Positions 1 to 11,798 of a DNA stretch of 64,000 nucleotides are shown piece by piece; position 1 is the stretch's first letter, and every line of letters starts with the position of its first letter. This DNA comes from Antrodiella citrinella. Taxonomy: Eukaryota > Basidiomycota > Agaricomycetes > Polyporales > Steccherinaceae. The DNA lies in assembly GCA_004802725.1 (NCBI GenBank), contig SGPM01000017.1:62001-126000 (forward strand). The letters are read 5' to 3'. The notes beneath the pieces were generated by a model. It was not told the origin of the DNA. It saw only the letters and a program-made list of their open reading frames with translations, and did no database searches. The translations under genes and the position numbers were made by a program.

Positions 1-1707
1 TCCGCCGCTGACTTGTCTGCGGAAGGCCTCGCGAAGCTGCACGAAAGTGTAAGCTAGTAACGATGTGCGAGGGGACCGTGCTGACATTACGCGTGACTCG
101 ATAGAATGTCGAGGACATGTACCGCATATGGTTGATATTGAATACTGTCATTTCATTTGAGATGGACCTCATGTTATATGCATAAACATTGACCCACCTG
201 GATTCAACATCTTGCGTTGGCGTCGGTGCTCCTCTCCTATTGATGATCCTCAGATACGGGTTTGAACTCGCGAGGAGGAATTTAACAAACCTAACGACGA
301 GAGCAAACTCGGACCAAACGCTAGACGATTAAAGCTTTACAAAATTAGCATCGGTCGTTGTGCCACGATTATTGTCTCAATACTCACTTCAAAAATACCG
401 GAGTCTCCTCGTATATGTATTGATCCTTGATCACAATGTGATGCAGGGCCTTTGGGTCATACACATAGAGCATGGGGCGCTGAAACCGTCATTAAATAAG
501 TAGCACAAGACGGCACATGCTGTAGGCTGCTTACTCCGAGAAAAGTTCGAAGCTTTACGACGGGTCCAAATGTTCGCCACATATGTTGGTGGAAGGTTCT
601 TGCATCGTCCCCGAATAGGTCACGCAGACTGCCTATCAAACCACCAATAAATTCAGTATGGGCCGTCAATCAATAGAGTAAGAGGTTGTACCAGTTATAA
701 ATGAACTCGGTTTAGGGCCTGGGACATTGTCCAACGAAGATGGCAAAATGTAGTAATGGAACGTCATCCACGTCAGCCCAGCAACTATGGCAAGAGCCAC
801 AGTCTGCGGAGTCGACAGTGTATACTGCATACTTACAAGCAGAAGTAACTGGGAAAGAGGAGGTGAGGCAATCGCCGGCAGACTTTAAATTTATAGCTCT
901 ACCTGATCGACTTCACCCGAAAACGGGACATCCGCAAACCATGTAAGTACTCGGCTAATCCAAACGAGACATCGCCTCGAGACATTATCGCACAGTCGCA
1001 GTGGCTGCGACTGGGCTGCGACGTCGAGCTGCGATTCTCAAGCGATTCTTATTGAACGAGATGCCGTCGGAAAACGTACAGTATTGCGCCCGCGCTCGGC
1101 GCGCTGCAATTCAGCCACGTAATGTTGCTCACGTCATCCTTCGTGTAGGTGACTCTGCGAAACTGCTGCGTCTGCATGAGGCTCACTGCGCATGCGGCTC
1201 CGAGTCTGGTAGACACCGCCCATATACTCACCGACAAGGCGATCTCTCAAGTAGAAACAACTACTGTGATGGCTGTTGATTTCAGCCATCCATAATTCAA
1301 GTGGCGTGTCCAAGTCTCAGTCATAGACTCGCGATCGGCAGAAGTCTGAAGTCTTCCCCTATGTCGCGTCAGGTCGCGTCTTGCGTAACGATAAGTACAC
1401 AGACTTGCAGGCTAGTAAGACTTAGCAAGGCACCTGTGTTTTGTCCTGAGTTACACAGGACCAATAATAGACCTCAATCTCGGGTTCAGTAAAAGATGGA
1501 CCTACGATTGACATGAAACACAGTACATAGACATCATGGTACGACTGGATGCATACTTTCCGACAACGTAATGGTATTGTGGTATATATGGACATGCAAT
1601 AGGTGAACTTGAAGCAGGAATGGATGATGAGATATGTGGTATGAGAGATCAGAGAAATATGCAAGGGAATAAGGGATTAAAATGCGGGTCACAAATTTGA
1701 AGGCAGG
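1..1707. other. Gene-free stretch at left edge
   Basis: Only short open frames below about 95 codons occur on both strands. None starts or splices into anything I recognise, and I see no repeats, RNA gene or transposon ends. It may be the downstream spacer of a gene outside the window or old decayed sequence. Confidence 0.5.
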
Positions 1708-2434
1708 TCAGACTTCGATCATGCGGACTACGTCGTCCTTAGTAGTTTCTTCACGGAGTGCTGCTTGAGCACTGTCGCGGCAATCGTGGCACATGGATGC
1801 TTCACTGTATACGCGTCTGTGAGTCCAGCGTCGGCGAAGAGGTTGGGAAGATATACCTATTCGGTGCCTCGTAACAGCAATTGCGGCATACAGTCTGAGA
1901 GCAGCCTACGACGAGGTCGGGCTTAGACTCATCCGTTCTTCCATCCTCCTCATCTTCATCTAATGTCAACGGCTTTCGCCTCTTGCCGGACACACTGGCT
2001 GAAGCGACCGTGTTGATTTGAGTCGCGTTCAGAGGGGATCTCTTGCGGACGTGGTGCCGAGGAGGGTTCAGGCTACCAGTGGTTATCGGTAGGGCGACGG
2101 ACGAAGGCCACCCGACGCATGTCCTTGTGCATATAGAGCACACCTCCTGACTACATCTACGGATATTCTCAGCCGTAATTCGGTCGAAGTAGTCGTGGAC
2201 ACGGTACCTGGCGCACTGAATACTCTGCGCGAAGAGACCACGGATAGCGCGATGACAGCTGCTGCACGTCGCAGAATGTGTCGAAGGCGTGGTCAAGGGC
2301 ACTCCGGAGGTCAACGTATTGGATAGAGTAGTAATGAGCGTGTCTGTTTCGCCTAGTCTTCTCTTCTTGTGACTTACTCTGCGGCCTGCAGAGGGTAAAG
2401 CAGCCTGAGAGCGAGATGATGATTGGTAGAGCAT
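1708..2434 (-). CDS. Cys-rich putative zinc-binding protein, function unknown
   Basis: Three exons on the minus strand (2434..2208, 2156..1857, 1804..1708) give a 207-residue protein. Seen: two Cys-rich patches. The first reads CSSCHRAI, then QCARCSQEVCSICTRTC across intron 1. The second reads GCSQTVCRNCCYEAPNSEAS followed by MCHDC across intron 2. CxxC pairs restored exactly at both splice joints support the model. The N-terminus is Ser/Thr-rich with a basic SHKKRRL stretch, and an acidic run (DEDEED) lies between the patches. The spacing suggests a double zinc-binding fold of RING/FYVE type, which is inference. The frame upstream of 2434 has no ATG, so the Met at 2434 is the first usable start. 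It is transcribed away from epsin, with tRNA-Gly between them. I do not know its function. Confidence 0.75.
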
Positions 2435-2626
2435 CGTGAAAGTGTCAAGAGAAGAGGACGAAGACAGGGCTGTTATATGCACGAAGAGACGACAAAGAGA
2501 ACGATGTCCGAGGGCAAGTCACAAAAGGGAAAAAGGTCCTCAGGACACCTCTTGAAGCTGGCCACCGTGCCGACAGTAATTTAAATTAGCGCGTCGGACA
2601 GCGTTCCACATGTAAAAAGAAAAAGA

Positions 2627-2699
2627 TACACCAAAGGGGAGTCGAACCCCTGCCGCTTGCTTGGAAGGCAAGCATGATAACCGCTTCACCATTGGTGTA
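2627..2699 (-). tRNA. tRNA-Gly (anticodon UCC)
   Basis: On the minus strand a 73-nt cloverleaf begins TACACCA and ends TGGTGTA, a perfect 7-bp acceptor stem. The anticodon arm is CTTGC-CTTCCAA-GCAAG, giving anticodon TCC, which reads GGA. The T arm is AGGGG-TTCGACT-CCCCT. There is no intron and no encoded CCA. It lies between the Cys-rich gene and epsin. Confidence 0.95.
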
Positions 2700-3028
2700 T
2701 GACTAAATATGGCTGCTCAACCTCTATATAGACGTAAGTTTCCTCCGTCGCTTATGAACGGCGTCCTGACCGTGTCTCCAGACTGCGAGTCCAGTGGGCT
2801 CGCCAACCACGCAGTCATCCTCTCAGCCTACCTTCACCACACTAGCGACCGCCAAGCATCCATCTACGACTCCGCAGACGTCTTCGTCAACGTTCAGAAC
2901 CAGGTCGTCGCGGTTTTGAAACCAACCGAACGATTGGGGTGCGCTGTTTCCGTCACGTTTGACGTTTCCAAAACCGGTGTTTCCGATTCCGCAGTCCTTT
3001 AAATCGCCCCGTCCTAGAGTGTTGTCCG
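2700..3028. other. Epsin promoter / 5' leader region
   Basis: This spacer lies between the tRNA and the epsin start codon. A 97-codon open frame from about 2709 runs through it, but it shows no family similarity and ends before the epsin ATG. I see no clear TATA box. It probably holds the epsin promoter and 5' UTR. Confidence 0.4.
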
Positions 3029-4888
3029 ATGTCGACCATGCAACATTTTGGCAAGGGCATCGTGCGCGTCGCGAAGAACTATACCAAGGGCTATTCCGAT
3101 GTCCAGGCGAAGGTTCGTGACGCCACCTCCAACGACCCATGGGGACCTTCGGGCACGCAGATGAACGAGCTGGCTCAAATGACTTACAACCAGTGCGCGA
3201 CTTTCTCTCATGCCTATGCTGATACTACATTGACGAATCACAATTCTCTAGGAACGATTTTGTAGAGATTATGGAGATGTTGGACAAGCGGTTGAATGAT
3301 AAGGGCAAGAATTGGCGTCATGTCTTTAAGGTGCGCCCAGGCGGTGGACATCAGTGTGAACATTGATGCAAACAACGTATTTGGACAGTCATTGACTGTC
3401 CTCGACTATCTGCTACATGCTGGATCAGAGAACGTAGTGATCTACTTCAAGGACAATCTCTACGTGATCAAGACACTCAAGGAGTTCCAGTTTGTTGACG
3501 AATACGGCAAAGATCAAGGTGCCAACGTACGACAGAAGGCCAAAGACATCAGCAACCTCCTTACCGACGAGTCCCGTCTGCGGCAAGAACGCCGTTCGAG
3601 AGCCCATATGCGCGACAGGATGGTCGGTCAGGAGGGCGAGGATGAAGATGTGAACGAGAATGAGCTGCGAAGAAGTCGTAGCGCACCTCCTAAACGCACA
3701 ACAGGAAACGCAGACGAGGAACTCAGACGTGCCATCGAGGAGAGCAAGAGATCGTTGGCCGTCGAGCAAGCGAAACAGGGGCATATGACCGCGGAGGAAC
3801 GAGACCTTGCAGAGGCTATCAAACTCAGTGAGGAGGAAGAGAAGAAGCGGAGCAAGCAGCTGGAAGATCTCAACCAGTCAGCATTGTTCGATGATCAAAA
3901 CCAATTGTGAGTGACTTGACCACAATTCGTCATGTTCTCATTCATCTTCGTCCTAGGATTAATCTCAACGGAAACTCGAACAATCCTTTCCCGCTTGATG
4001 CCCAGTACACCCAACAACTGCAGCCACAAATGACCGCAATGCCTACTCAATATACATCTTTCAACCCATACCAGCAACAAGCGCAACAGGAAGCAATGCA
4101 GGTAGATTCATTCGCTTCTACCTCAACCCTCACGATCTTATCGGTGCTTTAGGCGGAGTATGCGCGTCAGCAGCAAGATTGGGCCCGACAGCAGCAGGAT
4201 GTTCAAATGCAACAACAGGTCCAACTGCAGCAGCAAGCCCAATTGCAGGCTCAACAGCAACAGGAAGAGTGGATGCGTCAACAGCAGTTGCAACAACAAA
4301 TGCTTCAGTTCCAGCAGCAACAGCAACCACTCGTCGGACAGCCAACAGGGTTTGGGTGTGTACATAGTACTCCTCGTGTTTCATCTGATCCTTACAACTC
4401 GTTTGGTTCCTGCATTGATGTAGATCCAATAATCCCTTTGCTCTCTCAGCGTCGCCTCAGCCTATGCCCTCGTATTCCTCATCGCCGGGACCTCAGGCTT
4501 CCGCTCCAGTATCTTTCAACCTCCAGGGAACTTACTCGAATGGGAACCTTCCAACACAAAGCTTCTCGCCACCCCCCGCTCCGAAATCAGCACCTCCAGG
4601 CTCGGGATCTCAGAGACAGCCCACGAGGGCGGACCAGTCACATGCGCAACTTGCAGACCTGTTTGCCAACCGGGACGAGGATGGTATCGACTCGTTCGGT
4701 AACTTTGGTCAGCTCCGGTACGTACGTAGTGTGAATTCAAGGTTGCATCCGCTAAACAGTGGTCCAACAGTTACGGTCAACAAGCTGGTCGACTTGTCGG
4801 TCAGGCGACGGGTCCCTCAAGCCACAACCCCTTCTCTCAGCAACAGCAGCAGCAGGGTGGTAGCGAGCAGCCATTCTTCTCAATTTAG
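3029..4888 (+). CDS. Epsin (ENTH-domain clathrin adaptor)
   Basis: Seven exons (3029..3192, 3252..3330, 3389..3906, 3957..4101, 4153..4355, 4424..4721, 4760..4888) encode 511 residues. The N-terminal ENTH domain covers roughly residues 10-150, with the hallmark pieces KVRDATSNDPWGP, MEMLDKRLNDKGKNWRHV and LTVLDYLLHAGSENV. Known of the family: ENTH binds PtdIns(4,5)P2 at endocytic sites. Two ubiquitin-interacting motifs follow (EELRRAIEESKRSL and ERDLAEAIKLSEEEEK). Then comes a very Gln-rich linker and three NPF motifs (NNPFPL, NNPFAL, HNPFSQ) of the kind that bind EH-domain proteins. This is the Ent1/Ent2 layout. Every intron is under 70 nt. The exon 6 donor is set at 4722 because it keeps frame; an overlapping GT four bases upstream does not. 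Confidence 0.93.
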
Positions 4889-5832
4889 CGGTGCACAACT
4901 TCTGACTTGTTCCTGTCCCATATCCCTCTCTTTCCTGTCTCTGCCATCCGTTGTCTGCACATGTACTAACGGTCCACAGCGATACCCGTACTCATTCTTT
5001 TCCCATTTGGTTCTCTTGTGCCTTTAATTTTTCCTCATTGCACCGCGTTACGAATACGACGACCTGCTTGCACCTGCTAGGAACGTACCTTCTTTGGGTT
5101 TCCGTTTGCCTGATTATCTCTTCACGTCCCCTGTGTAGCTCGGTACATGATACTTTTCTTCATTTTATCTACGTCCTTTTAATATATCGAGTGTGTGTAC
5201 TTTTTATCGTGACAATTGGAGGAGATTGAAGACGGAACAAAACCTCACTGTCTTCAACTTGTTTGTATCAAACTCCGACGAGTCGCAGGGTAATCAGCTT
5301 TACGTGATGTGGCGAGCTCGTAGGGGCGAAGCGAAGCAATCATTTTGCTACTAACTCGCAATTTGACACGCAACATCCTCAGGCTCAAACAGCATGCGAT
5401 ACTTATTACAAGTTCTGTATCCCCACATACTGCATCTGTCATAGATAGTCAATATCGGGCCACGTGCGATCCAACCATGCGTAAGATCTCCCTCTCGCTG
5501 TCTGACGAAGCCATTTCACCTACTAAACCTTTGATTCAGGATGAAGACTGCTGATCTCTTCTGTCAAGGATCTCTCACCATCTACATTCCAGAGGTCCTT
5601 TCGTTAGGAAATTTGGCCCCGGGTCTGTTCGAACCCGCTGAAGAAGACTGATCGTCGCATGTGGACGCAGTTCACACATGTGCACTTGCGACGCACCTGG
5701 CACGAAGATTCTCTTGGCAACTTTCGATCTTATCTGTACATCCTGGACAAGTCTATGTCCCGCTATGCTTTAAAAAGAGGAACATGGGGTTTGTTACTAG
5801 GATTGAGTTAGAACTACTCCCGGCGATTGATC
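4889..5832. other. Intergenic spacer
   Basis: About 0.94 kb of pyrimidine-rich sequence downstream of epsin, then the upstream region of the HNH nuclease gene. The short frames here look like chance. A TTTAAAAA run near 5769-5776 could serve as an AT-rich core element for the downstream gene. Confidence 0.4.
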
Positions 5833-6749
5833 ATGGTCCTCATCTCTGCGGCGACGATCCTCTTATGCTCTCTCCCTGTGGCATTTACTGCACCCGTTCC
5901 CAAGTCTCTGTACGGAAGAGCCTTGCCTACACCCATCGCCGTATCTACTGCAAGGTCCTACTTGAGTGAATGTAAGTGGCATTCCGCCCAGATCCTTGTC
6001 GTGGGACTCAAATCGTGATATAGTGACAGTCGCAGTAGACTCTAACTCTCCTGCCTACGCCAGGGATCTCTTCAAGACATGGGACATCAGTGCGCACCTC
6101 CGTCCCGTTCTTCCGAGTCACTTTTCGACTGACAGCTTCCTGCCTTCCCTTCCGTTCTTCACGATAATAGTCTCTGGCACTTGTGATACTCGGGAGACCG
6201 TCCTGAAGCGCGACGGAACCAACGTGGTCACAGACAGCAGCTGCAAAGCTACTTCCGGGAATTGGGTATCACCGTATGATGGTGTCCCTACCACTCTTGG
6301 GAGCGATCTTGACATTGTATGTCCTTCTTCCTATCCCTTCATTCATTCTCTGCCGTTTTATGAGATCGCCGGCATGCTGATGAAGATTTGAATCTATAGG
6401 ATCATCTTGTCCCGCTGAAGGAAGCTTGGTTGTCGGGTGCTCGGAACTGGACCCCCGCACAACGCGAGGCATATGCAAACGACCTTACGCGTCCTCAACT
6501 TGTCGCGATCACGGACAACCTGAATGAGTCCAAAGGTACGCTTCGTTTCCAAGAATCCCTGCTTCAACGTTCAGAAGAGTAACGACTTCTTTTCTTCCAG
6601 GCGACAGAGATCCTGCCCAATGGATGCCGCCACTTGCATCCTTCCAATGCGAATACGCTCGTGCCTGGGTGCAGGTGAAGAAATTCTATGCACTGACCCT
6701 CGACAGTGCCGAGAAGACAGCGTTGGAGAAGATCCTCGACGGCTGTTGA
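5833..6749 (+). CDS. Secreted HNH nuclease-like protein (DUF1524 type)
   Basis: Five exons (5833..5971, 6024..6089, 6171..6316, 6400..6535, 6601..6749) encode 211 residues. The first 20 or so residues are a hydrophobic signal peptide (MVLISAATILLCSLPVAF, then TAPVP), so secretion is predicted. The catalytic core is typical of DUF1524 HNH-like nucleases. DIDHLVPLKEAW carries the DH pair and is rebuilt across the 6317-6399 intron. It is followed by DNLNESKGDRDPAQWMPP, the Asn-containing second half. Four cysteines in the mature part (GTCDTRE, SSCKA, FQCEY and the C-terminal DGC) suggest disulfides, fitting an extracellular enzyme. The family occurs in fungi and actinobacteria; substrate and role are not known to me, and nucleic acid scavenging is a guess. 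The first in-frame ATG was chosen; a TTG six bases upstream is not needed. Confidence 0.9.
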
Positions 6750-7390
6750 GCGCAAGGTTTTCTGGAAGGTTTGCCTCAGAGGCTGCGGCTGCACACCCTG
6801 TTCCCGATCGATCCGATCATCAGTGTGAATGCAACGTAGAAGACTCCCGTTTGTGACAGTAAGATTTGAAATGTATGCTGGGCTTTCGTCGTCGTAGATC
6901 TAGGGGGTCGGGGGTATGTACGCACCGAAGGATCTACGAGACGGCGGTAGCCATGAGGCAGAGGGATGTTTTGATGTTTTAATAGAACGAACAATTCGGA
7001 ACTGCAAACGGCCGCAGCCACAGAAATGGAGAGTGCACGATGAATTCGAAAACATCAGAGCCCTCCATTCTATTACACCACCTCTAGTCAAATGCTGTTA
7101 TACGTGCATGCCATAGCTAGGAGTAGTGTGTGACCCGAAACGCCCTAGATGATACAAACGTTGTGTTGTGCGTAAAGCTGCTGCGCACCCATCCCACCAC
7201 GAAGAATTAACAACAAAAAATAAGAACCGTGACGAAAAAGGATGTGTTGAAGTTTAGTCCAGTCCATATGTAGGGGTATAATGATAGGCTGAATGTGAAG
7301 ATCCGAGGTCCGATAGATGTCATTGAAGTCATTATACGAGATTGGTCGTAATCGTAATATGTTTCGTGCTGTGGCGACTCGGGGCCCGCC
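6750..7390. other. Convergent spacer, HNH nuclease / P450
   Basis: The 3' flanks of two convergent genes. Small frames on both strands show nothing recognisable and there are no repeats. Confidence 0.4.
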
Positions 7391-9657
7391 CTACGAGTCC
7401 GCAGCTCTACCAAGACGCATCCACAAACCGCCCTGCGGAGAAAAGCTCTGTATCAGCAGGCTGTCCTCCTGCGCATCAGTGAAACCTGGCGTACCTTGAC
7501 GTATAATGTAAGCGCATAGGCTGGACGTATCTGCTCAACCGTCTTCCTCCCCTGCCCTTGTTTCCACGATGGCGGTGGTAGTGATCCCTCAGGCTGGAAC
7601 TCGGGCGCCAGCGTGAAGGTGTCAAATTGTTGCAGGAGGCGCACGAGGAAGTAAGACGCCTCGTTGCGGGCGTAGTTTTGGCCGATGCACTGTGAACGAA
7701 GGTAAGCATGAGCTTCTATGTTGAAGGCGAAGAATGGTGATAAACACTGACAATTCTGGGCCCTGCACCAAAGGGCGTGAAAATCATAGGGTTATCCACG
7801 AAGTGAGACAACCGCTCATCTAGCCATCGCTCAGGGTCAAAGACATGCGCGTCAGGGCCCCAATGAGCTGGATTGCGTTGGGTCAACATGGGGACGTAAA
7901 TCATTGGTGTGTCGGCTGGCAGGTATATTGGTGCGGCGTCGGGGGGCGTCGGGAATGTCGCATCACTCTGAGGCAACAGAACGGGTTCACTACGGGTTTC
8001 ACGAATGTTCTGTGGGACAGGTGGGAAGACGCGAAGCGTCTCGTTGATGACGGCGTGCACTACAAGAAAGACGAAACGGTCAGGAAAAGAAAGATCAGAA
8101 CATTCGAGCAAGAACTGACTGTAACGGAGCGACTTGATGCCTTCGAATGTCGGCGCATCGTGTACGCCGATGTGCTCAAGCACTTCCGCGCGCATTTTAC
8201 AGGCAACATCGGGGCACATGGCCATCATGTATGTGACGTACGTGAGTAAGGCAGCTGTGGTGTCCCGCCCCGCTAATAGTATGTTGAGTAGTTGATCCTT
8301 GATAATTTCTGGGTCTATGAGAATTGAGATGAGCTGTTGTATTACTTCGGCAGAAGTCCGGTGACTTACCTTCCGTGTTCTCCGCCAAGTATTCAAGGAA
8401 CGTGCACGAGTCGATCTGGGAGCTCAAGCCAGCCTTCCGCATTTGTGCTTTGTTGGCCAAGACACGGGCAATGATAGGCTCAATCCATTTGTCAATGACA
8501 TCGACGTGTGGCTGAATGTCGTCCTTGAGGAGCTGGAAAGCCGGCCAGAAGTACCCTTCATGAGTGCGGGTGACTATGACCTGCTGCGCCATCTCAAAGG
8601 CCTGTGCAAAAGCGCCGAATTCGTCGGTAGTAAGTGAGCCTTTAGCACTCATAGAGGTTTGACCGGGAACGGGAAGGGTTCCGTTGACCGAATCGATCTT
8701 TTCGCCGAACAAAGCCTCAGCTGCAGCATCGAGTGTGTAGCGGGCAAAAAGGTCCTGCATCTCTATGGGAGCCTGCGACGAGGCTAGAGAAGATATAACT
8801 GAGAGAGCTTGGTCGGCGTGGCGGTCAAAGACCTCGAAGTCGGTCACGCGGTCTCGAGAAAAGAACGGGCGCGCCATCGCTCGGTGCTACAGATCTGCAC
8901 ATCAGTACACCGAAAATGACATGACGTCTTGAAGAACTGACCACTTTCCATTCCTGTCAACGGTGGTCAGCTCAGGTACAGTGGAATGCATGGTATGTCT
9001 GTACATACCTCATCATCTCGATTGAATATCCCGCTACCGAGGAAGGTTTCCCTGGACGAGTGTCAGCCAAGCCGCTGCAAAAGCATGCTGGCGAGCGGCA
9101 CTTACATACGCTCTTTCTGGCGGCGGCCGCGCCAGAAGTGATCAAATCCTGTGGCGGACAAGAACTTGATGTGCTCTTCATCCATAGTGATCATCTAGAG
9201 AAAAGAAAGGAACCAAAACAAGTACTCGGTCAAACCAACATACGTAGCGATGCATTGAGAGCGTACATACCAGATCTGCACCTAGAATGCGTAAGTTGAG
9301 GGTCGTGCTCTGATACTCATGGAACAGATCTAGGAAACCCTGGCACAGGTAGTCGTTGTGGGCAGCGTTCTTGATTCTGAAGAGAATATCGAGGTTGCCT
9401 GGCCACTTGCCCTTGACTTTGGGGACGAGACTACCCCCCACCTGGTACGCAGCTCGGCGCTGGGTGATTTGGTCATACCAGTCTCTACCGAATGCAGCGA
9501 CGATCGTGCAGAGCAGGTATGCCGGAATGGACAAAAACCCAAGATGAATGTCGGCGAGCTTCAGGACTACTGATAGCATCAGGTTCGGCACCACCAGAAT
9601 GCGAATGAAGTCCTGCGCAATTCGCAGACGATAGTGACTGTAAGGGTGTTGAGGCAT
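7391..9657 (-). CDS. Cytochrome P450 (CYP63-like)
   Basis: Nine exons (9657..9271, 9194..9106, 9051..9009, 8953..8942, 8886..8370, 8314..8120, 8059..7752, 7689..7495, 7432..7391) give 595 residues. Family landmarks are the I-helix AGRDTT near residue 366, the K-helix ExxR as ETLR near 421, FDPERW, and the haem loop FGAGPRICIGQNYARNE with Cys near 518 at the start of exon 8. An N-terminal hydrophobic stretch (residues 20-60) anchors it in the ER. The long N-terminus and the pieces MDEEHIKFL, FNRDDEEWKVHRAMARPFF and the GGLWMRL tail match the basidiomycete CYP63 group, known for oxidising alkanes and aromatic or xenobiotic substrates. Exon 4 is only 12 nt (E-W-K-V) but is needed to rebuild the WxxHR motif. 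Subfamily assignment is by eye. Confidence 0.93.
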
Positions 9658-11798
9658 GTCGGTGGAGTGGAAATTAGCGACTGGGGACTGTCAGGCTGTT
9701 GTGAGTGAGGGGGATCTATGCTTGAGATAAGCCAAGGAGGACTACCTTATATGCAAGCCGGGAAAGGGCCACAGCTGTCATGTTCAACTTGTTCGCGTTA
9801 CCACCTCAGGATGACCGCCCTTGGATTCTGATCGTGCCCGGGCGATAGCCTCCGGATGAAAAAGTTACACATGCGTACAAACGCAAGCCGCAAATGATGC
9901 AGGATGATGGTCAGGAGGAAAGGGTGTCCGTCTGTGGGACACTCACCCAGGGCCGGAGATTCTCGTCCTCCGCTCATCACAAGCGCCCACATTTAGTATT
10001 CGCTGGCACGCCACTTTCGTTCCGGCGAAGTATCCGAAACCAGCCTCTCATCTTGTCTCTCATCCGGACTTCTTCATCCTTGGTTTCGTTTCAATCCAGC
10101 AGTCTTGGCGACCTACTCAGGACCGGAAACACGTGCGAACATGGCAGCAACAGATATGGCCGGCGGTCCCGTATTATAAGCATACCCCGACGCATCATCC
10201 GAGCGCCGTGACCTTCAGCCGCTGTCCAGTCTGTCGATAACTTGCACCCGATGGATGTATATGTGTACGCGTACCAGGGTGGCGGGAAGCCTTACGACGT
10301 CGGTGCAATAACACCTCCTGTAAGTCGCGCTTCAACTCTGCGCCTTGTGTTGAACCGTCAGCCAGTTCGCCGCCGAATTTGAACATATCCATGTTCGCGC
10401 AGTTTTCATCATGTCCTGGCGTGCATCTGCTACCCAGCGCGCAAGCTGTTTATATTCATCGGAGCCCTCTCGCCTCACAATGGATCACTCATCATCGTCA
10501 AGGGGTGTTGACGCTATCTGCCACGAACGCGTATCATAGCTCGATGATTCAGGTGTGTACTTCACTTCGGACTTGTTCTGCATCCGACTCAATAATCGAT
10601 TGTCCATATCAGAGTACCTCACGCTCGCCGTGAGTTGGCCCATGCTTAGTGACTGCTTACAGGTACGGCGTTCGAGTTAGCCGGTTCAAACACGTTCAAC
10701 GGTCATGAACTCAAAGTTACTTCGAAAGTCCAGGCCAATTTCGCGGCCTTACGATGCGCGACTCTACGGGTCTTTATCTTGGCGACTAAGTTTTGACTCC
10801 GACATCTCAATACTTGCTCGTCATCCGGTCTTGTTCCTCAACGTAACTCTTGGGATCCTGGAAAACTTGTCCCGAATAGCGGACTTTCGGGGCGTATTCA
10901 AGCTTTGACGGACAGGTGAGAAGTCACCTCTCATTACAAACATGCGGATTCAGGTTGTCTTGATACCTTAACGTGTCCGGCCACGCGATCCGTATGTCAA
11001 GTCTCCTTTCCACTCCTGTCGTGGGGTGAGTATCGAAATCTTATCCATCAGCATCTCATACTTCTCGTGACACAGGCGGCGGCGGTCGATTCAACATTCA
11101 ACATGACGGTGTGCGCGTACGGAAGATGTTCGTGTCAAGTGAACGACAGTCAGCAGTCAGTGAGTCAAATATGGAGCGCTCTCAGTTCACCTGCTGATTG
11201 ATCTACACATCCAGTATGGCCACAGTTTCCACTCGACCGGAACACGCTACGCTCTCCAGTGCGACGCTCTGCTCGCGAGGAAACGCGTTTTCCCTTGCAA
11301 TGACGTGGGCGCAGACGCGGCGTCGATCTATGGATGTACCGGCGGCACTTGTATGAATGGAACTTACATCCCTCATCACAAAACGTGCTGAGCTTCCGTG
11401 TCGATTCTTTCTACTCGACTGATCCTCTGTGTTTGGATTTAGAGCGAACAAGGGATTCCTCGCGGGCAGCGCGTCCGAGATATACCGTGGTTGCGTTGCT
11501 TTACCGATGTTCACGGGACATCTGTGAGATTGTGAAGGAGGAACACGACCTGGAATAGTCCTATCGCGATCGGAGGAAATATAGATGAGTGTATATCGTA
11601 GCTCAATACCATGCATTACTTTTCGCTTGACACACAAAGTCAGAAATGCTGGACTTTGTCGATTCTCAGATCTCAACCCGAATGCCCGCATTGACCGATA
11701 AGATTAGATGTCGGGACGCCCACACGAAGTAGCGCCCATAAGTTACATTCGAGTCATCTCCGAGTCGTCTCTTTTGACTCTTTTACGATTGCTTTACG
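9658..11798. other. 2.1-kb region without a confident gene
   Basis: This separates the divergent P450 and oxoprolinase genes. A possible short exon (ATG at 10251, donor GTAAGT at 10320) and broken frames to about 10900 are discussed in the findings. A 162-codon minus frame at 11203-11691 has no recognisable features and was not called. Otherwise the region appears to be promoter sequence. Confidence 0.4.
9746..9751 (-). promoter_or_regulatory. TATA-like element upstream of P450
   Basis: TATAAG on the minus strand, about 90 bp upstream of the P450 start codon. The position fits a core promoter with a short 5' UTR. The evidence is a hexamer only. Confidence 0.3.

Noticed and set aside
2709..3002. 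97-codon frame just upstream of epsin
   Set aside because: It is not in a position to splice into ENTH in frame, and the conserved epsin start at 3029 is complete without it.
5620..5650. tRNA-like gttcgaaccc motif
   Set aside because: No acceptor or anticodon stem can be folded around it.
11203..11691. 162-codon minus-strand open frame
   Set aside because: No recognisable domain, no splice context, and it lies in the upstream region of the oxoprolinase gene; likely chance.
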